A model generated the notes under the pieces. That model saw nothing but the letters and a program-made list of their open reading frames with translations, was not told the DNA's origin and made no database searches. Shown piece by piece: positions 22,852 through 31,093 of a stretch of DNA of 34,537 bases. Source of the DNA: a virus; IMG/VR virus record IMGVR_UViG_3300027996_000099, positions 1 to 34,537 of that record, one strand, 5' to 3'. The number at the start of each line of letters is the position of its first letter. Position 1 is the first letter of the stretch. A program made the translations under genes and the position numbers.

Positions 22852-24927
22852 ATGGTCATTAAAATAAACGAAAGTGATTTCACCAAAGTAAGAAAATCAT
22901 TAAAGGAGTATCTAAACACATCTGGTTCACCTTTCGAGAACTATAATTTCGAGACTTCAGGGCTATCCGGTATGTTGGATTTCGGTTCATCAATAATTCA
23001 GTACCTATCATATCAAATGAATAGAAGCGTATCAGAAATATTCATGAATACAGCTTTACTAGATGAAACGGTATATACATTAATGTCAAATTTCAATTAT
23101 CTTCCTTTTATGAGAAAACCAGCAAAGAAATACATGAAGATAAGATACAATTTGAATTCAACTGCTACAGCCAATAGTTCTACTGATAGTTATACATTGA
23201 CTTTAAACAATGGCCTATATACAGATGACTATAAAATGATTCCCACTTTCAGAGATAAATGGCAATCAACTGATTATGAAGATGCTAATCCAAATGCATT
23301 CTTAAATCAAAATGTAGCATCATTTAATATGGATCATATTGAAGTTGGTGGAATAAAATATGCTCAGGCTATTATTCCAATGTTTCAAGCTGAGTGGGAC
23401 GTGAATGAATATGTTGCTGTATCAGGATTCGATAACACATATTTTCTAAGAGACGGATCCGGAGACTCTTATAATGATAAAGTTGTAGCAGATACTATTA
23501 GAGTTTTTGTAAAAGAACTGGATACTAACTGGTACGAATATAGTAACATTAGAGATGGACTATTTGATGAGAATGAAAGATCATATAATTTGACTTACGA
23601 TCAGACAAATGGATTGACTGTTGTTATGGGAATAGATAGAATATCAAGAGAACTTGAAATCGGAGAAACATTAAGAATATTCTTCGCTGTTACTGAAGGA
23701 GAAGATATTAACACTGTTTCAGGTTCATCAACCTTTAATAATACCAAGTATGAAACCATAAAGGTATATAATGATACTGATTCTGCGTATGTACTTGAAT
23801 CTGAAGGCGGAGACGGAACAACAGCAACTGTTTCAACTGGTACAGCTGGACTATTAGAAACTTTTTTGCTAGAAGAAATAGATACTGATTCTGATTCAGC
23901 TATTTTTGATAACGGTGCGGCAATGCAAACTCTAGCATCAATCAAAACAGCGGCTCCATTGTTTCTAACAACACAAGGAAGAGTTGTAACAGAACAAGAC
24001 TATAATACAGTACTACAAGCTAAATTCACTGAGTACGGCGGAATATATGCATGGTCAGGCGGAAGAGAGTTTATAGATATAGAACAAATGCTTACAGATA
24101 ATATTGGTGCAGGAACAACTTTTACACTTGCTCAGTGTCTAACAGCAATGAAATCAACAATGGAAGAAATGAATACAGGAAATGATTTTGTTATTGATAT
24201 GGTATCATACAATGATCTACAAGACGGTAAATATGTAAAAGACAAAGGATGGGTTTATGTAACATACTATAACGACGGATTCAAATTTGCTAGAAGTACT
24301 GCCAATGATACAGAAATAGAGACTTTTCTATCAAATAAAAAGATCCTTACTATATTTCAAAAGTTTATGAATCCGAATTTCTGTTTACTTAAACCTGAAA
24401 TAACTGTAAAAGCTGCCTCAGCATATAGCTCAGAAATAAGCTCATTAACAACAAAACAAAAAATAAGAGACTTTGTTAATGATAATGTAGAATTCAATCA
24501 GATTTTCAATACTAACGACATTTACGACTATCTAGTGTCATTAGATGAGATCGATCAAGTTAGTAATATTTCATTCACTGTAAAAGATAAATTCAAGAAC
24601 AATGACGATGATGATTATATATACGTTAGATTGTTTACTCCAATAGCCGCTGATTTGAATACTAAACTAACAACAGCGGATGGAACAGAAGTTGCTGATA
24701 TAACTAGTAGTGGTACCGTTGTGTCTATTGATGGAACAGTTGCCGGTGATATAAACAAGAGTTTGGGATTGATGAGATTCAAAACAACTGGAAATGTTAC
24801 AAGCAATTCTAGTTATACAGAACTATACATTAAAAATATTTCTATAACAGGAAATAGAATATACGCTTTTAGAGAAAATATTGTAGGAATCGAAGGTGTA
24901 GCAGATATTAAATTAGTAATAGAATAA
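22852..24927 (+). CDS. 6: Baseplate wedge protein gp6
   Basis: The gp6/J family forms the ring of wedge dimers that holds the baseplate together. The 691-residue protein (T4: 660) has the characteristic N-terminus: LKEYLNTSGSPFENYNFETSGLSGMLDFGSSIIQYLSYQMNRSVSEIFMNTALLDETVYTLM. In the middle is FLTTQGRVVTEQDYNTVLQAKF, the second family landmark, and further on VKAASAYSSEISSLTTKQKIRDFVNDN. It lies in the late operon with tagged genes on both sides. Confidence 0.88.
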   Translation: MVIKINESDFTKVRKSLKEYLNTSGSPFENYNFETSGLSGMLDFGSSIIQYLSYQMNRSVSEIFMNTALLDETVYTLMSNFNYLPFMRKPAKKYMKIRYNLNSTATANSSTDSYTLTLNNGLYTDDYKMIPTFRDKWQSTDYEDANPNAFLNQNVASFNMDHIEVGGIKYAQAIIPMFQAEWDVNEYVAVSGFDNTYFLRDGSGDSYNDKVVADTIRVFVKELDTNWYEYSNIRDGLFDENERSYNLTYDQTNGLTVVMGIDRISRELEIGETLRIFFAVTEGEDINTVSGSSTFNNTKYETIKVYNDTDSAYVLESEGGDGTTATVSTGTAGLLETFLLEEIDTDSDSAIFDNGAAMQTLASIKTAAPLFLTTQGRVVTEQDYNTVLQAKFTEYGGIYAWSGGREFIDIEQMLTDNIGAGTTFTLAQCLTAMKSTMEEMNTGNDFVIDMVSYNDLQDGKYVKDKGWVYVTYYNDGFKFARSTANDTEIETFLSNKKILTIFQKFMNPNFCLLKPEITVKAASAYSSEISSLTTKQKIRDFVNDNVEFNQIFNTNDIYDYLVSLDEIDQVSNISFTVKDKFKNNDDDDYIYVRLFTPIAADLNTKLTTADGTEVADITSSGTVVSIDGTVAGDINKSLGLMRFKTTGNVTSNSSYTELYIKNISITGNRIYAFRENIVGIEGVADIKLVIE

Positions 24928-24943
24928 ACAAAAGGGAAATAAA

Positions 24944-25219
24944 ATGAAAAAACTAGTAAAAGAAGACAATGGAAAATGGGCTATTAAGCAAGAAAATATT
25001 GAAGAAGCTGAACAAGAAGAATTAGTAGAGCAGGAAGAATTTGATGTATCTAAAGATAAACTATTAAAATTTAAAGATACGCTTATCAAGCTAATGAAGC
25101 AGCATAAAGCCGAAGTTCAATTTTTATCTTCTGGGGAAGGATTTCAGATTGGATCAGCATATATAAAATTTGAGCACATAATTAAGAAAAATCCAGTCAT
25201 TAAAAAATTAAATGTATAA
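24944..25219 (+). CDS. Tagged small acidic protein (91 aa)
   Basis: Begins MKKLVKEDNGKWAIKQEN, the shared tag with one extra residue. I-E-E|A at 19-22 matches the gp21 cleavage consensus well. The next stretch is glutamate-rich, and the rest (KLLKFKDTLIKLMKQHKAEVQFLSSGEGFQIGSAYIKFEHI) looks like a small folded domain. AAAGGGAAATAAA precedes the ATG, 16 bases after gp6. Body not recognised. Confidence 0.75.
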   Translation: MKKLVKEDNGKWAIKQENIEEAEQEELVEQEEFDVSKDKLLKFKDTLIKLMKQHKAEVQFLSSGEGFQIGSAYIKFEHIIKKNPVIKKLNV

Positions 25220-25291
25220 TTATAAAACACTATAGAGAAATTCCAATTAATCCTTAATAAAATCAATCATTTAAAAAATCAATAAAAACTC

Positions 25292-25320
25292 TTGACTTAT
25301 CTATAAAAATAGTGTATTAT
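25292..25320 (+). promoter_or_regulatory. Sigma70-like promoter
   Basis: TTGACT (25292-25297), 17-nt spacer, TATTAT (25315-25320). It heads a block of four small genes between late genes. Confidence 0.65.
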
Positions 25321-25358
25321 TATATTAGAAAGTTCGTTGAATATTTTTGGGGGTTATT

Positions 25359-25565
25359 ATGAAAAAGTTCGAAAGAGAATATACATCAATTAGCAGAAGT
25401 GAGTATGATAAAATTGTAGAAGAACTTCATAAAGAAGGATATACATGGAACAATGAATCCAAATTAGCAGATTTTAATCCTTTCATAGACGATGAAAATA
25501 TGAATCAAGAACGTATTCACTTAACACTAAGAGAAGAAATAAAAACTGTAGTGTATGATTATTAA
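25359..25565 (+). CDS. Small protein of unknown function (68 aa)
   Basis: ATG 25359 has GGGGG upstream; a TTG at 25347 is less likely. The product MKKFEREYTSISRSEYDKIVEELHKEGYTW... is acidic with an alpha-beta look (a regulator-like small domain), and ends REEIKTVVYDY. No motif recognised. First gene of the 25292 transcript. Confidence 0.65.
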   Translation: MKKFEREYTSISRSEYDKIVEELHKEGYTWNNESKLADFNPFIDDENMNQERIHLTLREEIKTVVYDY

Positions 25566-25578
25566 ATAAGAGGTTATT

Positions 25579-25740
25579 ATGAAAAGAAGAATAATAAATT
25601 TGATGAGAAGTTTAATTAAAGAAAATATTAGCAAAGAAGATGTTGTGGACGGAGTCAATATATTATATATCAACGAAGATATAGATTTTAACTATCTATA
25701 TAATATAGCACTAAGAGAAGAGAGTTTTGTAGGAGACTAA
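25579..25740 (+). CDS. Small protein of unknown function (53 aa)
   Basis: AGAGGTTATT precedes the ATG. The product MKRRIINLMRSLIKENISKEDVVDG... starts basic and ends acidic. It contains LIKEN, but without the following G-K-W it is not counted as a tag. The last codons carry the ribosome site (AGGAG) of the next gene. Unknown. Confidence 0.55.
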   Translation: MKRRIINLMRSLIKENISKEDVVDGVNILYINEDIDFNYLYNIALREESFVGD

Positions 25741-25741
25741 T

Positions 25742-25846
25742 ATGATATTCATTAAATGTGATAAATGTGGGAAACATCATGTGGACTGTACAGTTAAATA
25801 TGTAAAAGACCAAGATATGTTTATATGTAAAGGTTGTAGAGATTAA
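25742..25846 (+). CDS. Small zinc-ribbon protein (34 aa)
   Basis: A very short gene with AGGAG upstream. CDKCG and CKGC form one C4 zinc ribbon that makes up nearly the whole protein. It starts one base after the previous stop. Such mini-ribbons are common phage accessory proteins; the role is unknown. Confidence 0.6.
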   Translation: MIFIKCDKCGKHHVDCTVKYVKDQDMFICKGCRD

Positions 25847-25862
25847 AGGGGGAAGGTTAATT

Positions 25863-26153
25863 ATGGGAATGTTTGATTATGTAAATTATAGTTGTAAGTG
25901 TCCCAATTGTAATCATACAATGGAAGATTTTCAAACGAAAGATATGGAATGTGATTTGATAGTAGTTGAGATAGAGAATGTAGATAATTTTTATGATTTT
26001 TGCTCAGAATGTGATTGCCGAGTGGAATTTTGTAGAATAGACAAGGAGAGATTCGAGAGAACTATTTTAAACAAAGATTTAAATATACGTTCAATAAGAG
26101 TTGTTAGAATTGTTCCTAAAAGAGAGTATATTACCACTGAGATCAATATATAA
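25863..26153 (+). CDS. Zinc-binding phage protein, MGMFDY family (96 aa)
   Basis: GGGGGAAGG precedes the ATG. The opening MGMFDYVNYSCKCPNCNHTMEDFQTKD is a pattern that I recognise from small phage proteins with a zinc knuckle and a FQTKD motif. A second pair, CSECDC, lies at about 47-52. It is the last gene of the small cluster and ends in a late promoter. Function unknown. Confidence 0.65.
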   Translation: MGMFDYVNYSCKCPNCNHTMEDFQTKDMECDLIVVEIENVDNFYDFCSECDCRVEFCRIDKERFERTILNKDLNIRSIRVVRIVPKREYITTEINI

Positions 26154-26173
26154 ATAATAGTATATTAACTATT
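26149..26173 (+). promoter_or_regulatory. Late promoter with leader inverted repeat
   Basis: TATAAATA (26149-26156), AATAGT (26156-26161), 6-nt loop, ACTATT (26168-26173). The ATG at 26185 has no Shine-Dalgarno. Confidence 0.65.
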
Positions 26174-26184
26174 AACTAACTAAT

Positions 26185-27171
26185 ATGACAACCTACAATA
26201 AAAGTCTAAAACCAAATATAGAAACTCTTTTCTCAGAGTATAATAGAACAGCCTATCCAACGTTTGTCCAATTCGCTGAAGAAGTACTTGGATATATGGA
26301 AGAAGAAAATTCTCTAACATATTTTACAGATGAATCGGACTCAGTTAAGAAAACAAACTCACTATATCAAAACATTGTAAGTTTTTCTAAATTCTTTGAC
26401 TTTGATAGTATACCAACAATAAACACAGAATTTTTCAATGCTGCTTTCAGTGATTATGCTAGTTCAGTTGATTTTAGAGAAGTCAATTTGTATGTATCAG
26501 TAGAAAAATTAAAAAGAATAATGCAATATGCTACCATGATGTACCGATTAAAAGACTCATGGAGAGGATATAATATGTTCGTCAAACTTATAGATGAGTA
26601 TATTTCCATATCATCCACCAAAGAAATAGATTTCAGAGTTTATTTCCATGATGATTTTACCACCCAGCCACCAGACTTTTCATCTATACCAGAAGATCAA
26701 ATTATACTATGTGAAATACCAACTTATTCTTTAACCAATTTAGTATTTTCCGGATCAATTTATGTGGCATCAGATTTTCCTACTACTGCTGATGTAGTCA
26801 ATGGAATGTCGTATCTTGTAAAAACGTCGGTTACTGATAATGATGCTACAAAGACAAATACAGGACAATCATTCACTTTAGATCAACAGATAAAATGGAA
26901 TGGAGCAACTTGGGATGTCTTCACGGACCTAACAGTTAATAGGACAGCCATAACAGCAGCAGACAAAGGAAAATATCTTTTTGAATATCAAATAGCAAGT
27001 AATTCTGATTTGACTCGTACAGGTAGATTTTCAAGGTCTATGATAGATAATTTTCATCCAGCTGGTTTTGTTGTTGATAATATAGTACAGATAAACGATG
27101 TAGCAACAAATGTAAAAATAGAAAATAAAAATTTTCAAGTAACAGAATATATAATAGAATGTGAAACATAA
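26185..27171 (+). CDS. Baseplate or tail-associated structural protein (328 aa)
   Basis: The N-terminal part (FSEYNRTAYPTFVQFAEEVLGYMEE) and YATMMYRLKDSWRGYNMFVKLI recall baseplate proteins that connect wedges or fibres, where a 'yr-KGS-x-f' helix is typical. The second half is beta-rich, with VASDFPTTADVVNGMSYLV and LDQQIKWNGATWDVF, a small domain often seen in tail proteins. It lies between gp6 and the fibre gene. The exact T4 counterpart is not clear. Confidence 0.55.
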   Translation: MTTYNKSLKPNIETLFSEYNRTAYPTFVQFAEEVLGYMEEENSLTYFTDESDSVKKTNSLYQNIVSFSKFFDFDSIPTINTEFFNAAFSDYASSVDFREVNLYVSVEKLKRIMQYATMMYRLKDSWRGYNMFVKLIDEYISISSTKEIDFRVYFHDDFTTQPPDFSSIPEDQIILCEIPTYSLTNLVFSGSIYVASDFPTTADVVNGMSYLVKTSVTDNDATKTNTGQSFTLDQQIKWNGATWDVFTDLTVNRTAITAADKGKYLFEYQIASNSDLTRTGRFSRSMIDNFHPAGFVVDNIVQINDVATNVKIENKNFQVTEYIIECET

Positions 27172-27192
27172 ATTAAATAAAAGGAGACAAAA

Positions 27193-27432
27193 ATGAAAGT
27201 AACAAAAGAAAACGGTAAATGGAATTTAACTGAAGCAAAAGGACACAAAAAAGAGTATGCTAGTATGAAAAAGGATATTCAAAAAAAATTAAAGGAATTG
27301 AGTAAATTACTTGATATCCACGAGAAAGAGTTTTTAGATGATTCTGGAAATTTTGGTTTTGTTGGTGATTTGGGTAGAATTAGCAACGATTTGTCCGATT
27401 TATTACAATCCCTTAAATCAAATAAAAAATAA
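27193..27432 (+). CDS. Tagged small helical protein (79 aa)
   Basis: Begins MKVTKENGKWNLTEAKG. This is the shared tag with L-T-E|A at 12-15, the best match here to a T4 gp21 cleavage site. The body is helical with heptad leucines (IQKKLKELSKLLDIHEKEFL, DLGRISNDLSDLLQSL). AAAGGAGACAAAA precedes the ATG. It lies between a baseplate gene and the fibre gene in a late operon. Body not recognised. Confidence 0.75.
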   Translation: MKVTKENGKWNLTEAKGHKKEYASMKKDIQKKLKELSKLLDIHEKEFLDDSGNFGFVGDLGRISNDLSDLLQSLKSNKK

Positions 27433-27450
27433 ATTCTTCACAATCTTTTT

Positions 27451-27458
27451 TATAAATA
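27451..27458 (+). promoter_or_regulatory. Late promoter of fibre gene
   Basis: A perfect TATAAATA with a T-rich stretch upstream; AAAGGAG lies before the ATG at 27495. Confidence 0.65.
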
Positions 27459-27494
27459 ATATCAGATAAAATTATAAAAAAGGAGATTCATATA

Positions 27495-30400
27495 ATGAAA
27501 AGATCAGGAACCGGCTGTATAACTGACAAAGGTCAAGCGATAGCATTGTACTGTAAGACCAATACTGTAGCATTACCATTCACAAACTTTTATTTCTCAG
27601 AGTATAGTTCAACATTAGATGTATTGACCGACTCATCATCAATTTTCGATGATATGACCGCAGCAACTCTAGAAACAACTTTTGGAAGTTCAGCATTCTA
27701 TAACAATGGTCCTACTACATATAACGATTCATTATTTGCCGGCGACGCTACAGTTCTTCCTTTACTCTGTTCATTGCCTTCAAATGCATTTGTTCAGGAT
27801 GTAAATCTCAAGACAATATTCATAACAGTAACGGATCCAGTAGATTCAATAGAAAAAGTCTTCTACACTGGATGTTTTTCCTACTCTGAACTATTAGATA
27901 TTCTCGTTGTAGATGCTTCAGCTATTTCAGTTGGAGAATTTATTATCAATAATGGTAATGGTGCTGTAGGCGAGGTTATGGGAAAATCAACCAACACTCT
28001 ATCTATAGATATGCAAGACACTAATGATTTTGCTGCCGCTGATTCAATTGATGATGTTGCTACGGGAACAGTTAGACTGACCCTAGACGCTGTTACCTCT
28101 TATGCTGTTGGTGATACTATTACTGGAGATACTTCTGGTGCTAGTGCTGTTATTACTAATAAAGATGTGCCAAATAAATATCTATATGTTGGTACAGTTA
28201 CAGGTGGTCCTTTTCAGGTAGAAGCTGTTGATACTGCTACAGCAAATATTACTGTTGCTGACGGCCAATATCTCACAGAAACAACTACTGTCACCACTGT
28301 ATCAACTAGTCTAACAGATTCTACTATACTGACACACGAATATATTTCTGGTACTCAAATCAATATGAGAATCAATTTAAGATATACTAGTGGATTTCCT
28401 GATGACATTTCTTTTATTAATACTCAGATAATAGAAATCAATGAACATAATTTCGATGCCACTTCTCACTCAACTACTCATTTAGCAATTGCTGGAACAA
28501 ATTCTCCAACAACTGATATTGATTGGGATGATAATAAGATAGAAAATCTTGCTGATGGTACTGTTGCTACTGATGCAGCAAATTGTGGAGTTGTTCAAAC
28601 ATACTCAGCGGAGTTGCTAACAGGACCAACTTTCACAGAAGCACAAGCATATATTAATGCATTACCAAAAACACTCAATCATAATATAGAAATAGTACTT
28701 AATGCATCATCAACCGGATTTGATACGAATTCACTAGTAATAAGTGGATTTAGTGGTGTGGGAGGTATTTATATCGACGGTGCAGGACTAACAACAGAAG
28801 CACAAGGAATATTTATAACCGATTGTAATTGTGTAGTGACAATTCAAGATTTTTCACAATTGAGTGATGGTTCAGTAGGCTATTGTTTGAATGTTGATAA
28901 TTCTCGAAATATATATGCAAGTACAAACACTTTTAAAAATTGTGATTACATTTGCCATGCTTCTAACAATTCATACATCAATTTTACTGGTAATACAATA
29001 GGAACATCTGTATTAAATGGAATGAAAGCTTCTAACAATTCAGCAATAGATTCTGAGAATTGGACAGCAACTAATACTATTACTAATGAGGTTTTTATAT
29101 CAGAGAGCTCCACCATCAAAATAATAGATGAAAATCAGCCAATGACTGCCGGATCAAATTATCAATTGATAAGCGAAGGTGGTCAGATAATTGGTATACT
29201 CGGAAGTGGAAGAAGCGATACAGATATCACTTTTGTATTAGATACCACTGCCAAGTTCGATAACTCACAACAAATACTCAAAAACTTTGGACCGGAAATT
29301 CCAGAAGGAATGACTTTCAATATAGATTTTTCGGGTACCACATCGGTCGGAAAAGATCTTGTAATAGATGGGTTTTATGGATTGGGTACAATCGAGATAA
29401 ATGGAAATGGGGCAACATCAACAATTAAAAGTATTAGCATACAAAATTGTAAGTGTGCTGTTTATATCGATGATGTGTGGTTTAATACTTCTGGATCTTT
29501 ATCATTGAGCATTAGTAATAGTGAACGTGTATATTTAAATGGTGGAAAATTCGTGTCAAATGATGATCCAAATACGATCGAGATAGATAATTCAAATCTA
29601 ACTGTACAGTCAACGCCCGTTATAGCTAAAGATACATCTGCACATAGTATTTTTATGTCTGTCAATTGGAATTCAACTGTTATTTCCGGAGCATGGAGTC
29701 AACCAGATGATGCTGCTATTACAGCATTAGTTTTTGATGTTGATAACGGTGGAAGAGTGTTAATTGGCCATGAAGACCAACCTTATTCATCTGCTGGTAT
29801 ATTTTCTGATATTTCTAGTGGTGGAGATATTATTGGTCTACTCGGAAGAAATCAATCAATACCATATGGCGCAACACCAACGTTCACCATAACAAAATCT
29901 ATATCCACATCTGCTGATTTTACACAAGCTGAAGTTTCAAAAATATTTAATGCATATGGTAGAGAAATACCAGCAGGAACAATATTCAGACTTGAATTAG
30001 CGGCTGCGACTTTCACACAAGCCTCAGACATAACAATTGGATCTGTCTATGGTGCAGGAACATTACAAGTGATAGGAGCAACAGCAGCAACAACTCATGT
30101 AGATGATTATGGACTTATTTTTGATAGAATATTGTGTAAATTAGAAATATCAGAAATTGGCGTCAGAGAAGCGAATGATAATGGAATTCAGTGTTTAGAT
30201 TGTTCAGATGTTTATGTATATCACATGTTCATTGATAAATCGACTAGTAATGGAATTTATTTGTCTGGATGTCCAAAAGTGGAAATAGCATCATGTACTA
30301 TAGAGGAAAATGTTTGTGCTATTTCAGCAGCAAATAATTCAAATGTCTATTCATATTCAAATACATACGCTGTTGATGCGAATGGGACGGATTTTGAATC

Positions 30401-30521
30401 ACACTCAGGATCAAAAATTGCAAAGGGTGTGGATGCTGTATCCAGTCCTCTGACAACTTCATCGACAACAGTTGATACAGGCGGAATGATTATATCAAAT
30501 ACAGGAACAGTAATAACATAA
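27495..30521 (+). CDS. Tail fibre or tailspike with beta-helix repeats (1008 aa)
   Basis: A long, serine/threonine/asparagine-rich protein with few charged residues, typical of host-binding fibres. The N-terminal 130 residues resemble fibre attachment domains (GTGCITDKGQAIALYCKTN). From about residue 388 three large repeats begin (near 388, 597 and 820). Each has a 'P-x-x-(L/F)-x-hydrophobic' strand, a G(F/V)(S/Y)G(V/L/A)G block, a cysteine segment (ITDCNC, IQNCKC, DRILCK), and parallel beta-helix turns with N-S ladders. No chaperone domain is obvious at the C-terminus. It probably sets host range. Confidence 0.75.
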   Translation: MKRSGTGCITDKGQAIALYCKTNTVALPFTNFYFSEYSSTLDVLTDSSSIFDDMTAATLETTFGSSAFYNNGPTTYNDSLFAGDATVLPLLCSLPSNAFVQDVNLKTIFITVTDPVDSIEKVFYTGCFSYSELLDILVVDASAISVGEFIINNGNGAVGEVMGKSTNTLSIDMQDTNDFAAADSIDDVATGTVRLTLDAVTSYAVGDTITGDTSGASAVITNKDVPNKYLYVGTVTGGPFQVEAVDTATANITVADGQYLTETTTVTTVSTSLTDSTILTHEYISGTQINMRINLRYTSGFPDDISFINTQIIEINEHNFDATSHSTTHLAIAGTNSPTTDIDWDDNKIENLADGTVATDAANCGVVQTYSAELLTGPTFTEAQAYINALPKTLNHNIEIVLNASSTGFDTNSLVISGFSGVGGIYIDGAGLTTEAQGIFITDCNCVVTIQDFSQLSDGSVGYCLNVDNSRNIYASTNTFKNCDYICHASNNSYINFTGNTIGTSVLNGMKASNNSAIDSENWTATNTITNEVFISESSTIKIIDENQPMTAGSNYQLISEGGQIIGILGSGRSDTDITFVLDTTAKFDNSQQILKNFGPEIPEGMTFNIDFSGTTSVGKDLVIDGFYGLGTIEINGNGATSTIKSISIQNCKCAVYIDDVWFNTSGSLSLSISNSERVYLNGGKFVSNDDPNTIEIDNSNLTVQSTPVIAKDTSAHSIFMSVNWNSTVISGAWSQPDDAAITALVFDVDNGGRVLIGHEDQPYSSAGIFSDISSGGDIIGLLGRNQSIPYGATPTFTITKSISTSADFTQAEVSKIFNAYGREIPAGTIFRLELAAATFTQASDITIGSVYGAGTLQVIGATAATTHVDDYGLIFDRILCKLEISEIGVREANDNGIQCLDCSDVYVYHMFIDKSTSNGIYLSGCPKVEIASCTIEENVCAISAANNSNVYSYSNTYAVDANGTDFESHSGSKIAKGVDAVSSPLTTSSTTVDTGGMIISNTGTVIT

Positions 30522-30624
30522 TCGAAAATAAGAAAAATGTTTGAAATAAAAGAACAATACATTCTTTTATAGTTTCTCTTAATTTTTTTTCATCTTCCAA
30601 TTTTAATTCTTCAATATTTTTCAT
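30490..30624 (-). CDS. Small membrane protein (44 aa), antisense to fibre end
   Basis: This short minus-strand gene has a full promoter (30657-30685) and AAGGAG ten bases before its ATG. The first 21 residues are charged (MKNIEELKLEDEKKLRETIK), followed by one hydrophobic segment to the end (about 23-44). It overlaps the last 32 bases of the fibre gene. A single-pass membrane protein; function unknown. Confidence 0.6.
   Translation of the reverse strand: MKNIEELKLEDEKKLRETIKECIVLLFQTFFLFSIMLLLFLYLI
30547..30569. terminator. Possible AU-rich hairpin after fibre gene
   Basis: TAAAAGAA, 7-nt loop, TTCTTTTA, with a T-run only 12 bases further on. Weak because it has few G-C pairs and lies inside the minus-strand gene. 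Confidence 0.3.
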
Positions 30625-30656
30625 AAATAATTCTCCTTAAACAATTCAATAATTAT

Positions 30657-30685
30657 AATATATCAAAATTTCGATAATATGTCAA
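30657..30685 (-). promoter_or_regulatory. Minus-strand sigma70-like promoter
   Basis: On the minus strand TTGACA (30685-30680), 17-nt spacer, TATATT (30662-30657), ahead of the small membrane protein gene. Confidence 0.65.
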
Positions 30686-30694
30686 TGTTTTTTT

Positions 30695-30702
30695 GATAAA
30701 TA
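30695..30702 (+). promoter_or_regulatory. Late promoter before truncated terminase
   Basis: GATAAATA, one mismatch to TATAAATA, 34 bases before the ATG at 30736 and divergent from the minus-strand promoter at 30657. Confidence 0.4.
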
Positions 30703-30735
30703 ATTTTATAATAAATTGTAATAAATGGGTAAAAT

Positions 30736-31092
30736 ATGTTTGGCCGAATTAAAAAGAAAAAGAATAAAAAAAATAAAAAGAATAAAAAAACAAAGTCTAT
30801 ATGGTATAATGGCATTATTGGTGTCAAAAGATCAAATGTACGAATTGATTTATCTGAAGCACAGGAAGCTGAAATTGAAAAATGTGCATGTGATCCCATT
30901 TATTTTATTGAAAAATATGTAAAAGTTAAAGTATCAGACAAAGGTATTATTAATATAAAATTACGTGAATATCAAAAAGATTTCATTAAAAGAATGTTAA
31001 AAGATCGTTTTTTGATAGCAAAAGGAGATGCCACACAACCAAAAGGAAGTACCAGCGATGAAAATACTGCTACTGGTGGTATAATTAGATAA
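30736..31092 (+). CDS. Truncated paralogue of terminase large subunit (118 aa)
   Basis: Residues 23-94 align with residues 22-100 of the full terminase at 32120: WYNG-x-x-GV, KC-x-x-DP-x-YFI, II-x-x-x-LR-x-YQ-x-DF and RFLI are common, while other positions differ. The match stops just before the Walker A motif, and 24 unrelated residues follow (KGDATQPKGSTSDENTATGG...). The N-terminus is a lysine-rich run. It cannot be an ATPase or nuclease. It may be a relic of a duplicated or replaced gene 17, or a small regulator of packaging. The ribosome site is weak. Confidence 0.6.
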   Translation: MFGRIKKKKNKKNKKNKKTKSIWYNGIIGVKRSNVRIDLSEAQEAEIEKCACDPIYFIEKYVKVKVSDKGIINIKLREYQKDFIKRMLKDRFLIAKGDATQPKGSTSDENTATGGIIR

Positions 31093-31093
31093 T

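Noticed and set aside
25579-25740. LIKEN in the small 53-residue protein as a tag
   Set aside because: It is internal, lacks G-K-W/Y, and the gene is in an early-type block.
30725-30922. 65-codon frame overlapping the truncated terminase
   Set aside because: The other frame has clear homology to gp17; this one is a shifted lysine-rich reading.
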